From contig VAZQ01000268.1 of NCBI GenBank assembly GCA_005883115.1, positions 1-6,019 of the forward strand: a stretch of DNA of 6,019 bases, read 5' to 3'. The stretch is from Alphaproteobacteria bacterium (lineage in GTDB: Bacteria > Pseudomonadota > Alphaproteobacteria > Rhizobiales > Xanthobacteraceae). How positions within the stretch are numbered: position 1 is the first letter of the stretch; the number at the start of each line of letters is the position of its first letter. Made by a program: the position numbers and the translations under genes. The notes under the pieces were generated by a model. It saw only the letters and a list, made by a program, of their open reading frames with translations, made no database searches and was not told where the DNA came from. This document shows, one piece after another, positions 1 to 5,579 of this stretch.

Positions 1-2998
1 CTGACACAGCGAGCAAGCTCTTGTGCAGGCGATCCTCGGGTTCGAAATTTTGCGCGAGCCTTCGGACGGTCTCGACAAATCGCAAGCGATACGTCGCTGC
101 CCTGTCGACGTCTCCGTACTTCGCGAAGATCTCGGCGGCCGTGCGGTACACCCGCCAAGAAGCGATCGGGAAGTCGGCATTGTCGACGATCTCCAGCGCG
201 CGGGACAGGTGCAACTGAGCCTCCGCTGAATCACCCAAGCCAAGCGCCGTACGCGCGAGCAGTCCGTGGGCCTGGGCCAGGTGATTGAGATCTGGAGCCG
301 ATGCCACATAGTCGTGGAGCTGGCGTGCACAGCTCTGAGCCTGCGTAAAGTCGTCAACCTGCAAGTAATATTCGCCGAGGCAATGATACACCTGCGTCGC
401 GGCGGTAAATTCGATGTCGATGCCTTCTTCATGCCTGCGGCGCTCAATATCGTCAAATTGCCTGCGAGCTCCCGACGGATCGTTCAGGCCGACATAGGCC
501 TTCGCAAGGACGGCCCGCTTGTGGAAATACGTCGACTGATCGCCGACCAGCAGACTATCGTCGACGCTTTCGCAGAGCTCCCGGGCTCCATCAAAATCCA
601 TCGCTTCGACGTGCAACCACGCAAGCGTCAGCCGGCACAATGCGCTGCTGGGGCCGTTCGCGTTCCTGACGGCCAGTTCGAGGCCGGCCGTGATTTCACG
701 TCGCAATTCGCGCCATTCGCCCAGATGAATGAGCGCGATTGATTCAAGCACATTGAACAGAACAAAAGTGTAAACGTCGCCGGCCAAACGCGCCAATCGC
801 TTTCCTTCCGTGCCGGCGCGGCGGCACTCCTGGTACCGCGACCTCCAGCAATCAACGATACCGGATATTCCATTGCGTCTGATCAAGATGCCATAGTTCG
901 TGGCACTCGCACTCAGCTCGATCGCCCTGTCGCAGAGCGTGGCGTCCTGTTTGCGCCAGCCGTTGAGGAACAGGTTGACGCTCGCGCTGCTGCCCTGGAC
1001 CAGAGCCTTGAATGTGTCGTCCGCAAGCGCCTGGCTTCGCGACAGTACGTCTTCAGCGGCCTCAAGGCAGGCGTGGCGATCCACGCGCAAGCAGAGACTG
1101 CTCACAGCCGTGAGGCCGTTGAGCTGTTGCTTGATCTCGCCCGCCTGTTCGGCGCAGGCAATCATGTCTCGCAGATCACGGATGGAGCCGACGAGGTCGC
1201 CGCACGAGCGAAGAGCCCAGCTTCGCTGCCGCAGAAGAGCGACGCGGGCTGAGAATTCGTCGGCAGCATCGAAACGATCAAGTATGCCAAGCGCGCGGGT
1301 GAGATAGCTTGCGGCCTCCGCATGGCCGAGGCGTTTCGTCGAGCTCTCTGCCGCTTCCCGGAGGTAGCGCAACGCGCTCGGAAATTCGCGACCCTGCTCA
1401 AAGTGAAGTGCGAGCGCGGGCGCTATTTCAGGGGTGCGGCCGGCATGGGCCTCCTCCAGCCTCTTGCCCAAGCGCTTGTGCGTTTGTGCGCGGTGCCCCG
1501 GCGGCAGATTCTGGTAAATGATATTCTGATAGAGAATGTGACGGAAAGCGTAGGTGCCCGAATATGTTCCATCGGGCCACTCGGAAACCCCCGAACGAAC
1601 GAGGATATGATCCTTCCGGATCAACGCTTCGATGTCCCTTTCAACGTCGATCGCATCATCGGACAGGCCGGCTGCAACGAGAGCCGCAGAAAAATCTTCG
1701 CCGGCAACGCTGGCGACATCGAGCAGACGTCGTTCGTTGTCGGTGAGGCGGTCGAGCTCATGGCCGATCATGTTCAAGAGGCTGTCTGGAATGCGATCTT
1801 GAGCAAATGCCGCCTGCGAAGACAGGCGCCATCGGCCGTCCATTTCGACGATCGACTCCTGGTCGATGAGGTGTTTAAGCAGCGAGGCAACGAACAGAGG
1901 GTGCCCCAGCGTCCGCTCGAATACCGGCTTTGACAGGCTCGAGGCCAATTCCGCGTCGTCGAAGCGCAATGCGAGATAGCGCTCGACCTCCGAGTGCGAC
2001 AATCGATCGAGGCGCAATTCGCTGCAACATCCATGAATCTCGAGATCACGATGCAGGCGACGGATCGGATGCCCGTCCGCAGCGCTGTCGGCTGGACGAT
2101 AGGAGCAAAGGGCCAGCACGCGCGCCTTGCCGTTCCCGCGCGCGAAGCGAGACACCACGTCAAGCGTTGCGAAGTCGCTCCAATGCAGATCTTCGAGAAC
2201 GAGGACCCACGGGCGGCCGGCGCTCAGCGCTTCCAGAAGATCGCAAAACTCCCGCAGCATCCGCTCGCGCGTCGCACCGAACACTTCATCCTGGAAAGCC
2301 GCGCGTTCCGATGCGTCGATGGCACCTGGCAATTGCAATATCCAGGTGGGCGCGTGCGCGCGAACGGCCGAAATCAGTTCCGGGCCGTTCGCCCGATAAC
2401 GGTTCACCAGCGCATCGATGAGTGGCAGGAAGACCTCGTCCGTTCCAAACCGTTCGGTGCAGCGCCCATAGAGCAGGTCGAAGCCCTGTTCCGTCAATCG
2501 CTCGATCGCCTTGGCGATGAAGGCCGTCTTGCCGATCCCGGCTTCTCCCGTGACAAAGGCCATTTGCCGTTGACCGGACAATGCGTGCCGCGTCATCCGG
2601 TCGATCGTCTCGAAGGGGGCTGTCCGGCCGACCACCAGGCTGGATATCTCGACCTTCGGAGGTGCGACCGCGCGCTCGACCTCCTTGGCTGCTTCGCGCA
2701 CCGTGCCGATAAAGCGCACGCCTTTGCGCGGCAAGGTCTTGATTAGTCGCTGCGCCTCGCCGGAATCGCCTATTCCCGTGCGGGCTGCGTTGATGCGGGT
2801 AGTGAGCGCTGACTCCGAGACGATGCGACCGCCCCAAATTGCACCGATCAGATCGTCCTTGGTCACCACCCGGGCTCGGTGGCGGATCAGATACTCGAGG
2901 AGGTCGAAAACCTGAGGCTGCAACGGAATCGGAGATCCGTCACGGCGCAATTCCCGCTGGTCGGTGTCGAGAACGAAATCGTCAAATAAATACAGCAA
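1..2998 (-). CDS. Winged-helix STAND/AAA ATPase transcriptional regulator with TPR-like C-terminal half (3' end off the window)
   Basis: The frame is open without a stop for 999 codons and is cut by the left edge. Residues 3-100 read as an OmpR/PhoB-type winged helix: an N-terminal strand region (LYLFDDFVLD), helices around QVFDLLEYLIRH and DDLIGAIWGG, a recognition helix near ESALTTRINAAR, and the closing hairpin LPRKGVRFIG. There is no receiver domain. A short linker leads to an AAA_16/STAND-type ATPase with Walker A GEAGIGKT (151-158) and Walker B WVLVLEDLHWSD (264-275). From about residue 525 to the end the protein is helical and resembles TPR repeats (for example around LHFEQGREFPSALRYLREA). 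By analogy with MalT-type STAND proteins, ATP and a ligand or partner probably switch it between inactive and DNA-binding forms; the inducer is unknown. It is soluble, with no membrane span seen. The start is TTG at 2998, because GAAGG lies 7 nt upstream and related proteins begin at this LYLF strand. It is transcribed divergently from the small-gene/permease cluster. The family is clear; the target and signal are not. Confidence 0.93.
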   Translation of the reverse strand, partial: MLYLFDDFVLDTDQRELRRDGSPIPLQPQVFDLLEYLIRHRARVVTKDDLIGAIWGGRIVSESALTTRINAARTGIGDSGEAQRLIKTLPRKGVRFIGTVREAAKEVERAVAPPKVEISSLVVGRTAPFETIDRMTRHALSGQRQMAFVTGEAGIGKTAFIAKAIERLTEQGFDLLYGRCTERFGTDEVFLPLIDALVNRYRANGPELISAVRAHAPTWILQLPGAIDASERAAFQDEVFGATRERMLREFCDLLEALSAGRPWVLVLEDLHWSDFATLDVVSRFARGNGKARVLALCSYRPADSAADGHPIRRLHRDLEIHGCCSELRLDRLSHSEVERYLALRFDDAELASSLSKPVFERTLGHPLFVASLLKHLIDQESIVEMDGRWRLSSQAAFAQDRIPDSLLNMIGHELDRLTDNERRLLDVASVAGEDFSAALVAAGLSDDAIDVERDIEALIRKDHILVRSGVSEWPDGTYSGTYAFRHILYQNIIYQNLPPGHRAQTHKRLGKRLEEAHAGRTPEIAPALALHFEQGREFPSALRYLREAAESSTKRLGHAEAASYLTRALGILDRFDAADEFSARVALLRQRSWALRSCGDLVGSIRDLRDMIACAEQAGEIKQQLNGLTAVSSLCLRVDRHACLEAAEDVLSRSQALADDTFKALVQGSSASVNLFLNGWRKQDATLCDRAIELSASATNYGILIRRNGISGIVDCWRSRYQECRRAGTEGKRLARLAGDVYTFVLFNVLESIALIHLGEWRELRREITAGLELAVRNANGPSSALCRLTLAWLHVEAMDFDGARELCESVDDSLLVGDQSTYFHKRAVLAKAYVGLNDPSGARRQFDDIERRRHEEGIDIEFTAATQVYHCLGEYYLQVDDFTQAQSCARQLHDYVASAPDLNHLAQAHGLLARTALGLGDSAEAQLHLSRALEIVDNADFPIASWRVYRTAAEIFAKYGDVDRAATYRLRFVETVRRLAQNFEPEDRLHKSLLAVS

Positions 2999-3005
2999 AA
3001 CAATG

Positions 3006-3010
3006 CCTTC
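3006..3010 (-). promoter_or_regulatory. Shine-Dalgarno GAAGG that sets the TTG start of the regulator
   Basis: On the minus strand GAAGG is followed by 7 nt and then TTG at 2998-2996. The only other reasonable in-frame start is GTG at 3043-3041. It has no purine-rich sequence in front and would add 15 residues before the first conserved strand. An in-frame TGA at 3058-3056 rules out anything longer. Confidence 0.6.
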
Positions 3011-3052
3011 GCAGGAGCGGCGAGGTGGATATTCAACCGGCACGCGGGCCCG

Positions 3053-3082
3053 AAATCAAGGACAGCCTTCAAAAATCAAGGA
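3053..3082. repeat. Perfect 10-bp direct repeat, 20-bp period, candidate operator
   Basis: AAATCAAGGA occurs at 3053-3062 and again at 3073-3082, so the copies are exactly 20 bp apart, close to two helical turns. A weaker relative (ATAAGGACA, 3087-3095) resembles TCAAGGACA at 3056-3064. The repeat sits 55 bp upstream of the regulator's TTG start. OmpR-type winged helices usually bind direct repeats on one face of the helix, so this could be an autoregulatory operator. The repeat is seen directly; the operator role is inferred. Confidence 0.4.
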
Positions 3083-3096
3083 AACGATAAGGACAA

Positions 3097-3112
3097 GTTA
3101 AGCTCGCGTTAA
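3097..3112. promoter_or_regulatory. CtrA-type binding site GTTAA-N7-TTAA
   Basis: GTTAA (3097-3101), seven bases, then TTAA (3109-3112) is an exact match to the reverse complement of the alphaproteobacterial CtrA consensus TTAA-N7-TTAAC. It lies in the divergent intergenic region. GATACT at 3135-3140 could serve as a -10 for the plus-strand genes. That would place the second TTAA around -35, the usual position of activating CtrA boxes. Binding is inferred from sequence only. Confidence 0.45.
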
Positions 3113-3134
3113 AGCGTGGCCCGGCGTCCCGTTC

Positions 3135-3140
3135 GATACT
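3135..3140 (+). promoter_or_regulatory. Possible -10 element (GATACT) of the plus-strand gene cluster
   Basis: GATACT resembles the TATAAT class and lies 22 nt after the CtrA-type box, about 40 nt upstream of the first small gene. No good sigma-70 -35 hexamer lies 17 nt upstream, which fits an activator-dependent promoter with the TTAA box in the -35 position. The evidence is weak on its own. Confidence 0.25.
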
Positions 3141-3179
3141 TCCAGCCGCATCCAGTCACTCACATAAGGTGTTCGTGTC

Positions 3180-3515
3180 ATGCGCATGGAAGAAAAGGCA
3201 TGGCGTCTCACTCGCGTGTTCTATGGGTTGTTGTTTCACAAGATGTTTCAGTCGATCGCGGCATCCTTCGTACCATTGTTTGACAGCAGAGCTTCAACCA
3301 GGAGTGATGCGTCATTTTCAGCGAATTCGTTTGTCGCCTCCGAGAGTTCTTCTCGAAAGGAAGGCTCGTTTGGGCGCCTCCTTCAAGCGCTGCACTATTC
3401 GCGACGGCTGCAGGCAGAGCTCACCCTTCGACAGTATCGTCACCTGATCGACAATGGGTGGCACCAGTTTGACTCTCGGCCAGATGTTGGAGGACATGAC
3501 AATGTCGCTCAGTGA
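3180..3515 (+). CDS. Small protein of unknown function (111 aa)
   Basis: I do not recognise a named family. The ATG at 3180 follows AAGG (3166-3169) by 10 nt; a second in-frame ATG lies at 3186. The N-terminal part (about 8-34) is moderately hydrophobic and aromatic, residues 38-60 are rich in serine, and residues 64-91 form a basic, probably helical stretch (FGRLLQALHYSRRLQAEL, then LRQYRHLID). This resembles the C-terminal helix of small uncharacterised proteins common in rhizobial genomes; that is from memory, not a search. It is the first gene after the divergent control region, and its last 14 nt overlap the next small gene. Codon bias is weaker than in the larger genes, so the N-terminal part, including the exact start, is less certain than the C-terminal helix. 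Confidence 0.6.
   Translation: MRMEEKAWRLTRVFYGLLFHKMFQSIAASFVPLFDSRASTRSDASFSANSFVASESSSRKEGSFGRLLQALHYSRRLQAELTLRQYRHLIDNGWHQFDSRPDVGGHDNVAQ
3489..3493 (+). promoter_or_regulatory. Shine-Dalgarno GGAGG that decides the start at 3502
   Basis: GGAGG is 8 nt upstream of ATG 3502 but only 2 nt upstream of the in-frame ATG at 3496. An ATG at 3454 has no such site. The ribosome-binding site lies inside the end of the preceding gene, which suits translational coupling. Confidence 0.65.
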
Positions 3516-3690
3516 AAAGTTGTCCGAAAGCAAACTTCAGATTTCGGCACCGGGCGAGAATAGGCTGCTGGTAACGATCGCCATCTGCTTTGTCATTCTG
3601 CACATCCTTGCGGCCACGATATTGACCTCCGCTCGCCAGAGCGACGCCGGGGCAGCGCCCGAGCCGCCCGGACTGTCGTCCGGGGACTAA
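3502..3690 (+). CDS. Small single-span membrane protein of unknown function (62 aa)
   Basis: The protein has a short polar, charged N-terminus (residues 1-21), one clear hydrophobic segment at about 22-42 (LLVTIAICFVILHILAATIL), and a short proline-, glycine- and alanine-rich tail ending in SSGD. The single span with no cleavage motif suggests a small inner-membrane protein. N20-R21 directly before the span and R45 just after it do not settle the topology. The start was chosen from the GGAGG 8 nt upstream; the 14-nt overlap with the previous gene suggests coupled translation. The permease gene begins 47 nt downstream, so the three may be one transcript and the small protein could act at the same membrane. 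No known family is recognised. A hairpin overlaps its last codons. Confidence 0.72.
   Translation: MSLSEKLSESKLQISAPGENRLLVTIAICFVILHILAATILTSARQSDAGAAPEPPGLSSGD
3667..3684 (+). other. Perfect 7-bp hairpin with TGTC loop at the end of the small membrane-protein gene
   Basis: CCCGGAC (3667-3673), loop TGTC, GTCCGGG (3678-3684) forms a strong GC-rich stem just before the TAA stop at 3688-3690. No T-run follows, so it does not look like a classical intrinsic terminator. It could stabilise or partly attenuate the message before the permease gene, or it may simply reflect GC-rich coding sequence. Confidence 0.4.
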
Positions 3691-3723
3691 TCGCCAAGCC
3701 GTTACTCGAGGTTCTTATCCACC

Positions 3724-3730
3724 GGGAGGG
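3724..3730 (+). promoter_or_regulatory. Strong Shine-Dalgarno (GGGAGGG) of the permease gene
   Basis: GGGAGGG is followed by 7 nt and then ATG 3738. It confirms this start and suggests efficient translation independent of the upstream small genes. Confidence 0.65.
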
Positions 3731-3737
3731 TTCGCTC

Positions 3738-4466
3738 ATGGGCGACATTGCGTCGTTTTGCCTGCTCAGTATCGCCGTGTTTTGCGGCGCCTTCGTCTCG
3801 GGCCTCGCGGGCTTTGCCTTTTCGGCGGTGGCCGGCGCGATTCTCCTTCACGTTCTCCCACCACTGGAGGCGGTCCCGCTGATGATGGCCTGCAGCATCA
3901 CCGTGCAGGCCACGAATCTTTGGGCGTTGAGAAAAAGTATCCGCTGGAAGCAGAGCTCGGTATTGGTCGTCGGCGGATTGCTCGGCGTTCCGATCGCCGT
4001 CTGGTTGCTGCAAGCTGCAGACGCGCGGATCTTCAGAGAGAGCTTTGGTCTCGCCATCGCCTGTTATGCAGTCTACACGTTATTCCGGCCGGTGCTTTCT
4101 CGTCGCCTGCAGATGAATGTGGGACGCAATGCATTAATCGGCTTCGGCGGCGGCTTTGTCGGCGGGTTGACGGCAATGCCGGGTGCAATACCGACCATAT
4201 GGTGTGACATCCACGGCGTGCCAAAGACTGAGCAGCGCGGGCTGGTTCAGCCTTTCATTGCTGCCATGCAGATTTTCGCGCTCGTGCTGATGCTGTTGCA
4301 AAATGATTTGTCTTCGAAGGTCTTGGTTGAGTTCCTCGCCAGTATTCCGGCACTGCTTGCCGGCGCGGCTCTAGGGATTTTCGCTTTCCGCTGTGTCAAT
4401 GAAGCGTCGTTCCGGCGGATCATCCTCACCATGTTGCTATTTTCTGGATTGCTGCTGGTCTTGTAG
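3738..4466 (+). CDS. TauE/SafE-family (sulfite exporter-type) membrane permease
   Basis: At 242 aa the length is normal for the TauE/SafE family. About eight hydrophobic segments are visible, near residues 5-28, 30-58, 73-93, 103-119, 131-155, 173-188, 194-217 and 225-242. The protein shows the internal duplication typical of the family: a glycine-rich first half (CGAFVSGLAGFAFSAVAGA, 16-34) is echoed by the second-half motif FGGGFVGGLTAMPGAIPTIW (136-155), which is followed by the loop HGVPKTEQRG. Members move anions such as sulfite, sulfoacetate or other small organic acids across the inner membrane; the substrate cannot be read from sequence. It probably forms a transcript with the two small genes upstream. 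The next gene downstream is convergent. No sulfur-metabolism gene is in the window, so a sulfite role is only a family label. Confidence 0.92.
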   Translation: MGDIASFCLLSIAVFCGAFVSGLAGFAFSAVAGAILLHVLPPLEAVPLMMACSITVQATNLWALRKSIRWKQSSVLVVGGLLGVPIAVWLLQAADARIFRESFGLAIACYAVYTLFRPVLSRRLQMNVGRNALIGFGGGFVGGLTAMPGAIPTIWCDIHGVPKTEQRGLVQPFIAAMQIFALVLMLLQNDLSSKVLVEFLASIPALLAGAALGIFAFRCVNEASFRRIILTMLLFSGLLLVL

Positions 4467-4504
4467 TTACGCCAGTCGCGCCTCTGGTTACCATGGCAGC
4501 CATT

Positions 4505-4527
4505 CGAGCACGTACGGGCTCGCTTTT
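4505..4527 (+). terminator. Weak candidate intrinsic terminator after the permease gene
   Basis: CGAGC (4505-4509) pairs with GCTCG (4518-4522) around an 8-nt loop, and C-TTTT follows at 4523-4527. It lies 38 nt after the permease stop. The stem is only 5 bp and the T-run is short, so it would be inefficient alone. Confidence 0.3.
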
Positions 4528-4539
4528 ACGCCGGCTTCG

Positions 4540-4554
4540 GGTCAAACGTTGACC
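4540..4554. repeat. Inverted repeat GGTCAA-ACG-TTGACC in the convergent gap
   Basis: A perfect 6-bp inverted repeat with a 3-nt centre lies between two convergent genes, 27 nt beyond the stop codon of the SIS-domain gene. No T-run follows on either strand. It may be a transcript-end stem serving both directions or a protein-binding palindrome. The symmetry is seen; its role is a guess. Confidence 0.35.
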
Positions 4555-4580
4555 TCGTGCGCGCAGCGATTTATCAGCTG

Positions 4581-5579
4581 TCAAAACGTCTCGGTAATCT
4601 TGCTCAGGCGAGGGGGACGATCCGGGTCAAATCCGCAGGCGCGCGCCGTCTGCTCGATCATCCGATAGGCCGGAACGAGCATGGTGATCGGGTCGGTGGC
4701 GGGGTCATCCTCGGCCAACCAGGGCAGCGAGCCACGCGGTCCGCCGCATAGATGCAGCGCGATCTTTTGCTCGCGCAATTCTTCTGCCAGCGCGTCCACC
4801 GTGGCCGCCGTTTCATCCATGAGGCGCATCATGACAACCGGCGTGCGCGATGACAACGCGGCGCGCGGCCCATGCTGCAGCTCGGCGGCGCTCAGACCAA
4901 TGGAAGGCAGGCGCAGGATTTCCGAAAGTTTGAGCGCGATCTCCCGCGCCGAGCCCAGGCCCAGGCCCCGCGCAGCCACAAACACAGCTGACGCCTTAGC
5001 GAGATCATCGGCAATCTCGGACCAGTCGAGCGCCAGCGCGCGGTGCAGGCGCTCGGGCAGCCTGTCGAGGGCTGACCGCAGCGCACGATCTTCCGCCAGT
5101 TCGGCAACAAGTACGGCGCTAGCGGCCATCGAGCCGATCACGGTCTTGGTCGCCGCTACGGAGTGCTCTCTGCCGGCTTCGATCGGAACGACGAACTCCG
5201 CTTCGTCAGCCACCGGCGACGACGTCGCATTGACGATGGCGATGGTGCGGGCGCCCGCGGCGCGCGCCGACCTGGTCGCCGCGATAAGATCCGGGCTGCG
5301 CCCGGATTGCGAGATCACGATGAACAGCGCATGGCGCAGCATCAACGGCGTGCGAAATGCCGTGATCACCGAAGGAGCGCTGGCTGAAACGGGAAGGCGA
5401 AGCCGCGTCTCGACAAGGTATCTTAAGAAAACCCCGGCATGCCCAGAGCTTCCCCGGCCGCACACGACGCACAGCCCAATTCGCTGTGCGATGTCGCGCG
5501 TGGCGGGGCGGCTACGAACAATTTTGGCGACAACATCCGCGCTTTCCCCGATTTCGCTCGCCATCGCGGAAGTCGTCAC
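4581..5579 (-). CDS. Two-SIS-domain sugar isomerase, probable glucosamine-6-phosphate deaminase (NagB-II type)
   Basis: The 332-aa protein has two tandem SIS domains like the isomerase half of GlmS, but lacks the glutaminase domain. The first domain shows the phosphosugar-binding loops GRGSSGH (41-47) and SQSGRS (90-95). The second contains ARGLGLGSAREIALKLSE and the family motif E-L-Q-HGP (E233, H236-P238). The C-terminus has the PDRPPRLSKITET signature of NagB-II/AgaS-like proteins. The expected reaction is glucosamine-6-phosphate to fructose-6-phosphate plus ammonia, in the cytoplasm, the last step of amino-sugar catabolism. The start is GTG at 5579, overlapping the murQ stop (GTGA) with GGCGGAG 10 nt upstream; an ATG at 5564 lacks a ribosome-binding site. 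The pairing with murQ supports an amino-sugar role over the agarose/galactosamine role of AgaS, though the exact substrate is inferred. It appears to be the last gene of its operon. Confidence 0.92.
   Translation of the reverse strand: MTTSAMASEIGESADVVAKIVRSRPATRDIAQRIGLCVVCGRGSSGHAGVFLRYLVETRLRLPVSASAPSVITAFRTPLMLRHALFIVISQSGRSPDLIAATRSARAAGARTIAIVNATSSPVADEAEFVVPIEAGREHSVAATKTVIGSMAASAVLVAELAEDRALRSALDRLPERLHRALALDWSEIADDLAKASAVFVAARGLGLGSAREIALKLSEILRLPSIGLSAAELQHGPRAALSSRTPVVMMRLMDETAATVDALAEELREQKIALHLCGGPRGSLPWLAEDDPATDPITMLVPAYRMIEQTARACGFDPDRPPRLSKITETF

Noticed and set aside
266..2746. Several plus-strand open frames of 158-250 codons (266-742, 1322-1933, 1994-2746) and minus-strand frames at 1774-2163 and 2286-2837
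   Set aside because: All lie within the single minus-strand frame of the regulator, which carries winged-helix, Walker A and Walker B motifs and is open throughout. The others have no recognisable motif.
2887..3072. A 61-codon minus-strand frame spanning the regulator start
   Set aside because: It overlaps the winged-helix coding region in another frame, and its product has no recognisable feature.
3084..3101. A sigma-70 promoter for the regulator on the minus strand
   Set aside because: Several AT-rich hexamers (TTAACT, TTATCG, TTGATT) occur, but no pair with acceptable match and 16-18 nt spacing stood out.
3169..3447. A 92-codon plus-strand frame starting at GTG 3169
   Set aside because: It overlaps the 3180-3515 frame, has no ribosome-binding site and an odd composition (many Cys and Ser). 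The 3180 frame has a usable Shine-Dalgarno and a basic helical C-terminus, and it couples to the next gene.
3454..3501. An upstream ATG (3454) for the small membrane protein, adding 16 residues
   Set aside because: It has no Shine-Dalgarno and would lengthen the overlap with the preceding gene. GGAGG at 3489-3493 points to ATG 3502.
3702..4013. A 103-codon minus-strand frame inside the permease gene
   Set aside because: It is antisense to conserved transmembrane segments, and its translation is polar and low-complexity without motifs.
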